Below are positions 54,353-64,000 of a stretch of DNA of 64,000 nucleotides, piece after piece. A model generated the notes under the pieces. The model searched no databases. It saw nothing but the letters and a program-made list of their open reading frames with translations, and had not been told where the DNA came from. Positions within the stretch are counted from its first letter, which is position 1. Each line of letters opens with the position of its first letter. Made by a program: the position numbers and the translations under genes. This stretch comes from Acidobacteriota bacterium (GTDB taxonomy: Bacteria > Acidobacteriota > Terriglobia > Terriglobales > Acidobacteriaceae), in the NCBI GenBank assembly GCA_021846985.1, contig JAJZVX010000006.1:62001-126000 (forward strand). The letters are read 5' to 3'.

Positions 54353-55522
54353 ATGGCAAACTTCCGCATTCTCGCGCTCGACGGCGGCGGCTCCTGGGCG
54401 CTTATTCAGGTGATGGCTCTCATCGACCTCTACTCCCCCCAGACCACCGGGCGCCAGGTTCTCGCCGATTTCGATTTGGCCGCCGCCAACTCCGGCGGCA
54501 GCATCGTCCTCGGCGGCCTGCTTGAAGACATGACTCTCGGCGACCTGCTGGGCTTCTTTCTCAGCCTCAAAAAGCGCCAGAGCGTCTTCGCCCCCAAGCT
54601 CTTCCACCTGCCTTACACGCCCAAATATCTGACCGTGAAGAAGCTCCTCGGCCTCCAGGCCGCACTTCCCCGCCGCGGCGCCTGGCTCCTTGCCGACGCC
54701 GCAGCCGAAGTCCGCAGCGCCACAACCGGCAGGCCCATCCATCTGCTCATCACCGGCTTCGACTACGACCGCAACCGCAGCCGCTTCTTTCGCTCTGCCG
54801 CCGCCGGCGGCCCCGGCTGGGGCAACGGCGATCCGGCGCAAGTTCAACTGGCCGAAGCCATCCACGCCTCGACCAACGCTCCCGTGCTCTTCTTCGACAA
54901 GCCGGCCCAGTTCCACAGCGAACCCACGCGGCGCTACTGGGACGGCGCCATCGCCGGATGCAACAATCCCATCCTTGCCGCCGTCACCGAAGCGGTTGTT
55001 CTTGGCCATGCGCCGGAATCGCTCGCCGCACTCGCTCTCGGCACCGGCACCGTCTGCCTTCCTTCCGCATCCGCCGGCGCTTCCGCATCACCGCTCGTCG
55101 CCACTCCCGAGGAATCTGGCATCCTTCACGACATCCAAAAGCTCGCAGGCGCCATCCTCGACGATCCGCCTGACGTCGCCACCTTTATCGCGCACGTGCT
55201 GGCTGGAGGTTCCGCGGGCGCGCCCGCACCAGCCGGGAGCCGTATTGTGCGCATGAATCCCATGGTTGCACCCATGGGTAGCGCTGCCAGAGGATGGACC
55301 TTTCCTGAGGGACTCGACGTCCGGACCTTCGCGACTCTCGCCCATCTGGCCATGGACGCCGTCGCGCAGGACCAGGTGCTCGCCATCCAGAACCTCGCCA
55401 CGCTCTGGCTCCAGGACAAAGTTCGCAACCAGCCCATCCGCATGAACGTGGACCTTGACCCCGAGCTGGGCCAGGCCCGCTACTCCCAGGCCAAAGCCGC
55501 ATGGAATGCGTTGCGCGTCTGA
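54353..55522 (+). CDS. Patatin-like phospholipase family protein
   Basis: ILALDGGGSWALIQ oxyanion loop, YWDGAIAGCNNP catalytic Asp; nucleophile elbow ANSGGS. Confidence 0.85.
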   Translation: MANFRILALDGGGSWALIQVMALIDLYSPQTTGRQVLADFDLAAANSGGSIVLGGLLEDMTLGDLLGFFLSLKKRQSVFAPKLFHLPYTPKYLTVKKLLGLQAALPRRGAWLLADAAAEVRSATTGRPIHLLITGFDYDRNRSRFFRSAAAGGPGWGNGDPAQVQLAEAIHASTNAPVLFFDKPAQFHSEPTRRYWDGAIAGCNNPILAAVTEAVVLGHAPESLAALALGTGTVCLPSASAGASASPLVATPEESGILHDIQKLAGAILDDPPDVATFIAHVLAGGSAGAPAPAGSRIVRMNPMVAPMGSAARGWTFPEGLDVRTFATLAHLAMDAVAQDQVLAIQNLATLWLQDKVRNQPIRMNVDLDPELGQARYSQAKAAWNALRV

Positions 55523-55526
55523 TGCG

Positions 55527-57413
55527 CTACGCCAGCTTCGGGTGCAGCCCCAGGAATCCCGCTTTCTGCTGATACGCGTATCCAAACGCCGCCAACTTCG
55601 CGTCCGCGAAGTGCCCGGCCAGGAAGGTCAGCGAAACCGGCGTGCCCGGTCCGCCGATGTCGTCGCTCTCACCGTCATCCACCGACGGCGGCCGTGGCGC
55701 ATCGCCGCCGCGCAGCCCGTTGGGCACAATCAGCGCCGGGTGTCCGGTCAGGTTGGTCGCCACCAGTTGGGTCTCCGTCGTCGGCGTTACAATGATGTCC
55801 ACCTTCTCAAAGAGCGCCGAGATCTGCTCGATGGCCAGCGTCCGCGCCCGGTTTGCCTGCACGTACTCCACCGCCGGATAGAGCCGCGCCACGCGGAAGT
55901 CGTTGGGCCAGTCCTCCGGCCCTTGCTCGGTCAGCAGCTTGTCGCGACCGGTCATCGTCAGCTCGTCGAAGGCCGCCGCCGCCTCGGCCGTCAGCACCGG
56001 CGTCATCGCATCGTAGGGCAGCTTGGGCAGCTCCACGGGGATCAGATTCGCCCCCATGGACAGCAGCCTCTCCAGCGCCGCCGCCTCGTACCGCCGGTCG
56101 TAGTCTCGCCGCGCCCGCGCAATCTTCATCCGCGCGTTCCGCTCCTCGCGCTTCTTCTTTTCCTCCGCCGTCTCGCTTTGCCCGGCGGCTTTGAGCTTGA
56201 GCGGCGGCGGCGGATCGAACTCGTTCTTCAAGAAGCCAACCCTCAGCTTGGTCACATCGACGGACGAATCCCAGCGAAAGTCCGCCGGGATGGCCGCCGT
56301 ATCTTTTCCGTCCGGCCCGTGGATCGCCTCCAGCACCAGCGCGCAATCCTCCGCCGAGCGCGCAATCGGTCCCAGCTTGTCCATCGTCCAGCTCAGCGCC
56401 ATCGCGCCGGTCCGCGGCACAAAGCCGAATGTCGGCCGCAATCCCGTCACCCCGCACCGCGTCGAAGGCGACGAGATGGACCCCAGCGTCTCCGACCCGA
56501 TGGCAAAGGCCACGCAGCCTGCGGCTACGGCGCTCGCCGGTCCCGCCGACGATCCGCTCGACCCCTGCCACGGATTCCACGGGTTCCGCGTCTGCCCGCC
56601 GAACCACTTGTCGCCCATGGCCAGCGCACCCAGCGTCAGCTTGGCCACCAGCACCGCACCCGCCGCATCCAGCCGCTGGACCACGGTTGCGTCTTCGTCG
56701 ATCACCTGATGCTCGAATCCTCCCGCTCCCCACGTTGTTGGGTAGCCCTTCACCGCCAGCAGGTCTTTTGCGCCCCACGGAATTCCGTGCAACGGCCCGC
56801 GATACTTCCCCGCCGCCATCTCCTCGTCTGCCTTCTTTGCCTGCGCCAGCGCCCGCTCCCCGGTTAGCGTGATGACGAAGTGCAGCAGCGAATCGTACCG
56901 CTTCAGCCGCGCCAGGTACATTTGGGTCAGCTCCAGCGAGGTAATCTTCCGCGCCCGCATCAGCACGCCAAGCTCCGCCACCGATGCAAAGGCCAGCTCC
57001 TCGATCCGCGCCGGGGCAACCGCCGTGCTCTCGACCTTGTCGATGCCAATCATGGCAGCCGGGCCACAAGGAAGCGTCGAATCAGCGTTTGGGCCCGCTT
57101 TTGCCGCGGCCTGCGGATGAAAGACAAACGCCGGAGCCACCGCGTTCTCCATCTTCAGCGCCCGGATCGTCTGGCAGGCCTCGCGCTGGTCGTTCAGCCC
57201 CTCGATCATCATCTTCATCTGCGCTTCGCTGAACGGCCCCACCCCAGCCAGAGCGCACGCCTGCTCCAGCATCTCCGCGGTAATCTGTGCAGGCTTTTCT
57301 TTGCCGCTTTCTTCGGCCTGCGCCGCCAGCGTATACAGCACCCCTGGCAGCAGCGCCGAAGCGATCCCCGTCCGGCTGCACACAGCCAGAAATCTCCGCC
57401 GGTCCAATGTCAT
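55527..57413 (-). CDS. Amidase signature family protein with Tat-like signal
   Basis: MTLDRRRFLAVCSRTGIASALL...; GSSGSSAGPASAVAAGCVAFAIGSETLGSI signature. Confidence 0.93.
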   Translation of the reverse strand: MTLDRRRFLAVCSRTGIASALLPGVLYTLAAQAEESGKEKPAQITAEMLEQACALAGVGPFSEAQMKMMIEGLNDQREACQTIRALKMENAVAPAFVFHPQAAAKAGPNADSTLPCGPAAMIGIDKVESTAVAPARIEELAFASVAELGVLMRARKITSLELTQMYLARLKRYDSLLHFVITLTGERALAQAKKADEEMAAGKYRGPLHGIPWGAKDLLAVKGYPTTWGAGGFEHQVIDEDATVVQRLDAAGAVLVAKLTLGALAMGDKWFGGQTRNPWNPWQGSSGSSAGPASAVAAGCVAFAIGSETLGSISSPSTRCGVTGLRPTFGFVPRTGAMALSWTMDKLGPIARSAEDCALVLEAIHGPDGKDTAAIPADFRWDSSVDVTKLRVGFLKNEFDPPPPLKLKAAGQSETAEEKKKREERNARMKIARARRDYDRRYEAAALERLLSMGANLIPVELPKLPYDAMTPVLTAEAAAAFDELTMTGRDKLLTEQGPEDWPNDFRVARLYPAVEYVQANRARTLAIEQISALFEKVDIIVTPTTETQLVATNLTGHPALIVPNGLRGGDAPRPPSVDDGESDDIGGPGTPVSLTFLAGHFADAKLAAFGYAYQQKAGFLGLHPKLA

Positions 57414-57490
57414 CTTTGCTTTCCTCTTATCCCCACGATTCTCAACTCTGACCTTTCCGGCCGCCGCAAGCGAACACGCGCCTCGCGCAG

Positions 57491-58954
57491 CTACGTCGTC
57501 AGCCGATCGCGCGAAATCGCTTTCATCTCCCACAGGCTCACCGCCGCAGCGCCTGTCGCCGTCACTTCCAACTCCGTTTCGCCCGGTTTCAGCCCATAGA
57601 CCCGGCTGGTAATCGCATCGCGCCCGCCCACAAACGCTTCAATCACCGAGCCATCAAAGTAGATTCGCAACCGCGAACCCGCCGCAGCAAAGCTCGTCTC
57701 GCCGCAACGCACCGTGCCCGCATCGGCGTTCAACTCCATCTCCCACACCGGAACGCCGCGCATCAGCAACCGCACCGTCACCGTCTTCGAAGCCGTAACC
57801 CCCAGTTCCTGCCGCAGCACCTTCATCCGGCGCTTCATGTGTGTATTTGTGGTGATCGCCACATCTTCCCGCTCCCCGCGCAGCTTTCTCACCTCCACCG
57901 CCGCGTTGGCGCGTAACTGTCCTGCCGCATCGACCGTCAAGACGCGAGGCAGGGAGGTTGCGCCCGCCCAGCCCGCCGCATCGTAGGCTGCCGCCGGCCG
58001 CATCTCCCGCACCCATCCCCACAAGATCCGCCGCCCGTCCGGCGCCAGGAAGCTCTTCGGCGCGTAGTAGGCCAGCCCGCCATGGTCCACCCATCCCCTC
58101 CGTTCGATCGTGAACCGGTGTTCCTTCCGGTCATACACGCCCGTTGCCCACATCGCTTTGTTCTCCGACGAGTAGAGCAGGCAGTGTTTTCCGTCCAATT
58201 CAAAAAAATCCGGACACTCCCACATGTCGCCGCGGTCCACCGCATCCGGCGCCGGACTGCCTGTCCGCTTCCCGTGCACCAGCGGATGCAGATATTCCCA
58301 TGTGCGCAAATCCTGCGAGCGGTAAAGCAGCACGCAGCCGCCCTTGTCCCGCTCGCCTGAACCCACGCCCATGTACCACGCGTCTTCCTCGCGCCACGGG
58401 CAAGGATCGCGAAATCCTGTCGCCCGCATCCCTTGCGGCGGTCCGGCGATCACCGGCTTCGCCAGCTTCTTCCAATGCAGCAGGGCGTCGTCCTCCGCCA
58501 TCGCCAGCATCTGCGCCTGCCGCCACTCGTCATCGTGGTTGGCCGCCCCCGGCTGGTGAATGACACCGGTGTAAATCACCGTTGGCACGCCATTCTGCAC
58601 CACCGCCGACCCGGTCCAGCAGCCGTCGCGGTCCGCGCCGCCCGGCGTGGGCTCCAGCGCCGCGGGCAAGTGCCGCCAGTGCACCAGATCCTCGCTCACC
58701 GCGTGCCCCCACTGCATCGGCGCTCCCGACATGGCCTGCGCACTCCACTGGTAAAACAAGTGATACTTGCCCTTCCACCGGATGGGCCCGTTGGGATCGT
58801 TCATCCAGTAGCGTGGAGCCAGAAAGTGATACTCCGGCCGGTCCGCATCCTGCGCCAGTTCCGACGCGGTTGCCGCCCTGCCTTGGCGCGCGCCCGCCAT
58901 TGCCGCTGTTCCCGCGCTCAGCAACTTCACAAACTGCCGCCGGTTTACTTGCAC
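57491..58954 (-). CDS. Glycoside hydrolase family 32 (levanase/invertase-like) with signal sequence
   Basis: WMNDPNGPIRWKGKYHLFYQW, RDPCPW, and ECPDFF motifs. Confidence 0.95.
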   Translation of the reverse strand: MQVNRRQFVKLLSAGTAAMAGARQGRAATASELAQDADRPEYHFLAPRYWMNDPNGPIRWKGKYHLFYQWSAQAMSGAPMQWGHAVSEDLVHWRHLPAALEPTPGGADRDGCWTGSAVVQNGVPTVIYTGVIHQPGAANHDDEWRQAQMLAMAEDDALLHWKKLAKPVIAGPPQGMRATGFRDPCPWREEDAWYMGVGSGERDKGGCVLLYRSQDLRTWEYLHPLVHGKRTGSPAPDAVDRGDMWECPDFFELDGKHCLLYSSENKAMWATGVYDRKEHRFTIERRGWVDHGGLAYYAPKSFLAPDGRRILWGWVREMRPAAAYDAAGWAGATSLPRVLTVDAAGQLRANAAVEVRKLRGEREDVAITTNTHMKRRMKVLRQELGVTASKTVTVRLLMRGVPVWEMELNADAGTVRCGETSFAAAGSRLRIYFDGSVIEAFVGGRDAITSRVYGLKPGETELEVTATGAAAVSLWEMKAISRDRLTT

Positions 58955-58975
58955 CCTTTTTCCCCCTCCTTGTTC

Positions 58976-61258
58976 CTATGCTTGCGTCGCAAAGTCGCCA
59001 ATGTCCACCACCTTCATCTCGTAAAGGTTCTCGCCCAGCGTTTTTCCGGCCGCGTCCGCAACCGTCACCACCAGATCGTAGCGGCCCGGCGTGAGCTTCT
59101 TCACCGCATCCGGCAGCCGCGGCCGCGCGCTCACCGGCACAATGCTGTCCACGCCTGCCTCCGCCTTGGCCTCGCCCAGCGGAATCGTCGTCCCCGCGCC
59201 GCGCAGCGCGAAGACGATGCGGCAATCCTTTAGCTCTTGGCGCGTATCGTTCACCAGCCATGCGCTCAGGTCAACACTGCGTGCCGTCGTCTCCAGCCAG
59301 GTTGTGCCCAATTCCACCATCGGCAGCACGGGCTGCATCGCCCGCTGCAGCGCCGCATAGCCTGCCTTTGGCACGCGGTTGTAGCTCAGCACACTCCACC
59401 CGATCGTCGGCCATCCGTCCATGAACATGAAATGGAAGAACCCGCCCAGCCTGGTGTACTTGGCCCGCCTGAAATGCTCCACCGCAAACTGAATCAGCCG
59501 CGCCTGGTATGCCTGACTGTTGGCAATGAACTCTTCCAGATTCTTTCCCCGCGCGATCTTCGCAATGGTGAATGTCGTGTGAATTTCAAAGCCATTCTCC
59601 ACCCATTTCTCATCCGGCGGCCAAACGTGCGCGCCCAACAGATCCTTCATTTCCGCGGCAGACAACAGCCCCTGCGCGCCAAACTCCGAAATCACCGGCG
59701 CATCCGGAATCATCTCGAAGTCCCGCATTTCTCCGCCATACCATCCCGGGTACGGGTGCTGGGTGACTTCGCACGCCTCAAAGACAAAGCGCGATGCGTC
59801 TGCCCGGCGCGCAATCTCCGCGAGCGTGGGGTCCATGTCTTTGCGGTTGGGCGGGTCGGGCTCGTTCTGGCAGGTCCATACGCCAATGCACGGATGGTTA
59901 TAGAGGCGGCGGATCATGGCCTGCAGTTGCCGTCCCGCCTCGGTCACAAACGCGCTCTGCATGGTGTACTGCCATTGCAGCGGGAAATCCTGCCACACCA
60001 CGATCCCCGCCTGGTCGCACGCCGCATAGAATTCGTCGCGCGTGACATGCACGCACATCCGCACACCGTTCAAGTTGGCCGCGCGCAGCAGTTTCATATC
60101 CCCGGCGATCTGCTTCTCCGTCAGGTGCGCCAGCCACTTGTCTGGAATCACGCTGCTGCCACGCACAAAGAAGCGCTCGCCGTTCAGCCGCCACTCGCCG
60201 CGCGCCGGGTCAAACGCGATCTCGCGCAATCCCATGCGTAGCGCGCAGATATCCGTCTCCACGCCGCGTTTGAGCATCACCGTGGCTTCGTAAAATTGCG
60301 GCTCGCCAAAGTCCCACGTCCACCACAGCCTTGGATTCTCCACCGTCAACACCAGCACCATGATGTTCAGCCCGGCCTCGCCCGACACCGCGCCCTTCCA
60401 CGCCATGGCGCCTGCGCGCAGCTCCAGCGCCGCCGCGCCCGCCTCGCGCAGCCAAAACTCCACCTCCACCGTCACCACCGCGTGTTTCGCCATCTTCGGG
60501 TAGCTCGCCGGATAGGATCCATATACCAGCGGCACGCCTTCCGGAAGCTCCGGCGCCAGCCGTGTCGAGTAACGCACCGCGCGCACCTGCGCCGCGCCCC
60601 GCCGCTCCAGGTACACCGCGCCAATGATTCCGCCCGTCGGCTCCATCTGCCGCATCACCGGCAGCCACTGGTTCAGAATGCCCTTTACCTGCCGTTTGTT
60701 GTTGGGCCACATGGCGCCTTCAACCTCGCGCGGCGCGTCCACTATGACTTCGAGCACATTCTCGCCGCGCGTCACCAGGCCCGTCACTTCCATCTCAAAG
60801 GGCTCGAAGTAGCCCTCGTGCCGGCCCAGCGTCTGCCCGTTCAGCCGCACCTCGGCAAAGTAGTCCACTCCGCCGAAGCACAGCCACACCGGCGCCGCTG
60901 CAAACTCTGCCTCCACCGTGAACCGCCGCCGGAAGGCCACGCGGCCGTTAAAATTCTTGAGTCCGTTGAGATGCCAGTTGGAAGGCACCGTCATCTTCCC
61001 TGCGGCAGGCAGGTTGGCCGTCTTGGCTTCGATCGATCCGTCCGGCTGTAGCACGGTCCACGCCAGCGGCTCATACTCCCACTCCTCGCACAGCTCCAGC
61101 CGCTGCCGCCCTGGGAAGCGCAGCCCCGAGGCGGCACCCTCGCCCAGCGCAGAAGTGGCGCTGCCCGCCGGCTCATGGGTTGTGGCTCCCAGGCCCTGGG
61201 TCGCGGTCAGTGCTGCCAGTGGCAAAAGCGAACCGGCGAGAAAATGCCTGCGCAGCAT
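58976..61258 (-). CDS. Glycoside hydrolase family 2 (beta-mannosidase/beta-galactosidase-like) with signal peptide
   Basis: 760 aa; jelly-roll N-terminal domain, GVWTCQNEPDPP acid/base and VISEFGAQG nucleophile regions. Confidence 0.9.
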   Translation of the reverse strand: MLRRHFLAGSLLPLAALTATQGLGATTHEPAGSATSALGEGAASGLRFPGRQRLELCEEWEYEPLAWTVLQPDGSIEAKTANLPAAGKMTVPSNWHLNGLKNFNGRVAFRRRFTVEAEFAAAPVWLCFGGVDYFAEVRLNGQTLGRHEGYFEPFEMEVTGLVTRGENVLEVIVDAPREVEGAMWPNNKRQVKGILNQWLPVMRQMEPTGGIIGAVYLERRGAAQVRAVRYSTRLAPELPEGVPLVYGSYPASYPKMAKHAVVTVEVEFWLREAGAAALELRAGAMAWKGAVSGEAGLNIMVLVLTVENPRLWWTWDFGEPQFYEATVMLKRGVETDICALRMGLREIAFDPARGEWRLNGERFFVRGSSVIPDKWLAHLTEKQIAGDMKLLRAANLNGVRMCVHVTRDEFYAACDQAGIVVWQDFPLQWQYTMQSAFVTEAGRQLQAMIRRLYNHPCIGVWTCQNEPDPPNRKDMDPTLAEIARRADASRFVFEACEVTQHPYPGWYGGEMRDFEMIPDAPVISEFGAQGLLSAAEMKDLLGAHVWPPDEKWVENGFEIHTTFTIAKIARGKNLEEFIANSQAYQARLIQFAVEHFRRAKYTRLGGFFHFMFMDGWPTIGWSVLSYNRVPKAGYAALQRAMQPVLPMVELGTTWLETTARSVDLSAWLVNDTRQELKDCRIVFALRGAGTTIPLGEAKAEAGVDSIVPVSARPRLPDAVKKLTPGRYDLVVTVADAAGKTLGENLYEMKVVDIGDFATQA

Positions 61259-61409
61259 GGTATGCGTCCTCCTTTTTGAACTAGCCAGTCTAGAACGGCA
61301 TGGGAGCTTCTGTAATCGGGAAACAGGGCGGCGTCTTCTTGGCGAAGATGCCTACCCCCCGCAGGAGACACCATCCGCGGCAAGACGCACGGATGTACGA
61401 TTGGCTCGA

Positions 61410-62747
61410 TTACCGCAGCACCAGGTCCACCGTTTCGATGTCCACCAGCCCATGGCATCCGTAGATTGCCGGCAGCACGCGCTCCGCCGGATACGCCCGC
61501 CGCAGCGCCGCCACCTTCTCCGTGCCCGCGCGATACGCCGGCAGATACATGCGGCCGAGCAGCGGATGACGGCCCCACGCGCCCGAGAGCTTGTCCGCCC
61601 GCTCTTCCGTTACCAGGAAATCTCTTCGCAGCGTGGCTGCGACTTCTTTCTGTTCCCGGCCCTCGCCCCAGGTCAGATACGACGACTGGTTCTTGGCGTC
61701 ATCCTGCAGCAGCGCCAGCAGCACCCCGATTTGCAGATCCTCGTCGGGCAAGTCGTCTACTTCCGTCACCCCGTACGCAACCAGAATGGCGTTGTTGGCC
61801 AGCCCCTCGAAGAGCGTCGCCGCCCGCGTGTTCATGGTCAGCACCGTAGCTTCGAAGTCCGCCTTGCCGCGCGCGTAGAGGTTCTGCAGATAGGCAAACG
61901 TGGTCACGTGTCCCGGCACCACTTCGTGACTGATCAGTTGCTCGAACTCCGGATAGGATATCTGGAGCGAGGCGTTGATCTCGTAGGTCGCCTCGTAAAG
62001 CGGCGCGCCCGCGCTGGTTCGCGCCCGCCCGATGTAATTCATCGACCCTGAAAACCAGGCCTCCCTGATGGGCAGAAAGTCAATATTCGCCCGCGGCACC
62101 ATGGCTAGCTCCGGCGGCAGATGCGGCGCCAGGTTGCGCTCGCTCAGCGCGTCAAACTTCGCAATCACCGCCGCGCTGAGCGCCTTCACGGCAGCCATGG
62201 GCGTCACCCGGTCGCGGCGCCACGCATCCACCGCCGCCAGAATGCCGCCGCTGGCCGCGCGCGCATACCCTGCGCGTCCCAGCAGTTCCGCCACCCGCGC
62301 ACGCTTGGCCTCGGGCCGCGAGGGCTCCGGCGGCTTGCCCGTCGAGGCCTCCACCGCGCGCGCATACGGAACCGGCTCACCCTTGCCGGCAACCTCCATG
62401 GCCAGATCCCACATAGTCTCCAGACATACTGCCAGCCCGTGTAGATAGGCCCGCCGCAGCGGCTCGCAGCGGCCAGCCTCCGCGCGCAGACCGGCAATCG
62501 CTCCGCGCACGTCTACCTCGCGCACATAAGTCTCCAGGGCCTCGCGGTCCATCTCCTTCGCGCACACCCCGCCCGTCGCGCGCAGCCGCGCCGCCGCCGC
62601 ATGGGTATAGGCCGCGGGCAGCGGCTCGCCGGAAAACCACGAGTCGGCGATAAACCGTCCCGTCCCCGAAGAGCACATCACATCGCCGCCCCACAGCGTG
62701 TCGATGCCCAGAACGGCATCGGCAAACAACGTATCCAGTCGATTCAT
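61410..62747 (-). CDS. DUF885-like putative metallopeptidase
   Basis: 446 aa with ISHEVVPGHVTTFAYLQNLY zinc-motif-like segment. Confidence 0.65.
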   Translation of the reverse strand: MNRLDTLFADAVLGIDTLWGGDVMCSSGTGRFIADSWFSGEPLPAAYTHAAAARLRATGGVCAKEMDREALETYVREVDVRGAIAGLRAEAGRCEPLRRAYLHGLAVCLETMWDLAMEVAGKGEPVPYARAVEASTGKPPEPSRPEAKRARVAELLGRAGYARAASGGILAAVDAWRRDRVTPMAAVKALSAAVIAKFDALSERNLAPHLPPELAMVPRANIDFLPIREAWFSGSMNYIGRARTSAGAPLYEATYEINASLQISYPEFEQLISHEVVPGHVTTFAYLQNLYARGKADFEATVLTMNTRAATLFEGLANNAILVAYGVTEVDDLPDEDLQIGVLLALLQDDAKNQSSYLTWGEGREQKEVAATLRRDFLVTEERADKLSGAWGRHPLLGRMYLPAYRAGTEKVAALRRAYPAERVLPAIYGCHGLVDIETVDLVLR

Positions 62748-64000
62748 GCCTTCTCCTTCCTCAGCGCCCTGAGCCAAACGTACAGGCAAAGGCTCACAAA
62801 CAGCACCGCAGAAATCGTCTGCGACACCGGCTCATTGGTATAGAACGGCGTCTCGATCCAACTCTCGCGGAACGAAGGCAGCAGCCGCAGCGCCGCGCCC
62901 AGCACGCCGCCCAGCGCTCCGCCGGCCATCAGCCCCGAAGCCAGAATCACGCCTCGCTCGCGAATGCCGCGCCCGATTTCTCCGCCCGTCTTCTCCGCCC
63001 GCCGGTTCACCAGGTGCGACAGGAATCCGCCCGCCAGGATGGGCGTGGTCAGGTTCAGGGGAAGATAAATCCCCAGCGCGAAAACCAGCGACGATTTGCC
63101 CAGCATCTCCAGCACCAGCGTAATCAGCGCGCCCACGCCGAAGAGCAGATACGTCACCGGCTGCCGGCTCATGAAGCCCACCACCAGCGCCTTCATAATC
63201 GAGGCCTGCGGCGCAGCCAGCACCGGGCGCGCATCGCCCAGCGCCGCCTCGCCGAATTGAAATGTGTGTGCCAGCAGCACAATCGTCAGCCCCGCCGCGG
63301 CCGCCGCCGCAATCACCCCCAGAAACTTCACCTTCTCCTGCGCCGAGGGCGTGTTGCCCAGCCAGTAACCGGTCTTCAAATCGGTGATGAACTGTCCCGA
63401 GACGCACAGCGCCGTGCACACCATCCCCGCAATGGCCATGACGAAAAACATGCCCGTGGTTCCCGACAGGCCAAACCGCAGCAGCACAATCGAGGCAATG
63501 ATCACCGTAAGCATGGTCATTCCCGATGCCGGATTGTTCGCCGTGGTGGCGATTGCGTTCGCCGCCACAGACGCAAAGAAGAAAGCAAACAGCAGCGTCA
63601 GCGCCAGTCCCAGGGCCAGCACTGTCCACGAAACCTGTAGACGCCCGAAGAAGATCGCCACCGCCAGCGCGCTCAACACCGTGCCCAGCAGGATCGTCAG
63701 CATGGGAATATCGCGATCCGTGCGCTCGACCTGGCCGGCCTCCTCGCGATGGAAGGCGCGCAACGCAATCCCGAAGGAGCCGGCGATCACGCGCAGCGAC
63801 TTCACCACCCCCACAATGCCTGCCGTGGCGATGGCGCCCACGCCGATGAAGCGCACATAGCTGGCATAGATCTCCGCCGCGTTCATCGCCGCCACCGGCG
63901 TAGTTCCCGGATACACCGCCGCGTTCAGGTGCCCGCCCAGGAACCAGATCAGCGGCACCAGAACAAAGTTGGCCAGAACACCGCCTGCGCAAAACACCAG
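62744..64000 (-). CDS. OPT family oligopeptide transporter, C-terminal part (N-terminus beyond window)
   Basis: Polytopic; TGYWLGNTPSAQEKVKFLGVI, LPLNLTTPILAGGFLSHLV typical of OPT proteins; 4-bp overlap with the upstream-coded neighbour. Confidence 0.85.
   Translation of the reverse strand: MVFCAGGVLANFVLVPLIWFLGGHLNAAVYPGTTPVAAMNAAEIYASYVRFIGVGAIATAGIVGVVKSLRVIAGSFGIALRAFHREEAGQVERTDRDIPMLTILLGTVLSALAVAIFFGRLQVSWTVLALGLALTLLFAFFFASVAANAIATTANNPASGMTMLTVIIASIVLLRFGLSGTTGMFFVMAIAGMVCTALCVSGQFITDLKTGYWLGNTPSAQEKVKFLGVIAAAAAAGLTIVLLAHTFQFGEAALGDARPVLAAPQASIMKALVVGFMSRQPVTYLLFGVGALITLVLEMLGKSSLVFALGIYLPLNLTTPILAGGFLSHLVNRRAEKTGGEIGRGIRERGVILASGLMAGGALGGVLGAALRLLPSFRESWIETPFYTNEPVSQTISAVLFVSLCLYVWLRALRKEKA

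Overview
GC-rich chromosomal window, most consistent with an Acidobacteriota genome (inferred from gene content and protein style; no search was run). From left to right it holds: an rng/rne N-terminus and a rodA-mrdA-mreD-mreC-mreB cell-shape cluster (minus strand); an aldehyde dehydrogenase; a type II toxin-antitoxin pair; an aldo/keto reductase; a divergent Lrp/AsnC regulator and alanine dehydrogenase; an NtrY/NtrX-type two-component system; a TonB-dependent receptor; pyrG; kdsA; a complete-looking Tad/Flp pilus locus (about 28.2-44.2 kb); a sugar catabolic operon of L-fucose/L-rhamnose type; lpxC; and a set of hydrolases (M20, patatin, amidase, GH32, GH2, DUF885-like) ending in an OPT-family transporter cut by the window edge. 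The most interesting signal is regulatory. Three separate transcription units of the Tad locus each carry a sigma-54 -24/-12 element (30065-30081, 40679-40695, 43897-43913). Each is preceded at an almost invariant distance (57, 57 and 58 bp from motif end to the -24 GG) by the same 24-bp motif, approximately GTAWACATCCGTTCACAYYCGTTC, a direct repeat of ACATCCGT-like half sites on 10-bp spacing. A divergently encoded sigma-54 enhancer-binding protein with an atypical receiver domain sits next to the first promoter. Together these predict a dedicated, probably undescribed sigma-54 switch for a Tad pilus. Other leads are a structured palindromic element at 18028-18137 that shares a covarying hairpin with 38919-38941, DUF192 proteins (one fused to PilZ) inside the Tad locus, and an abrupt GC-skew sign change near 28.1 kb.
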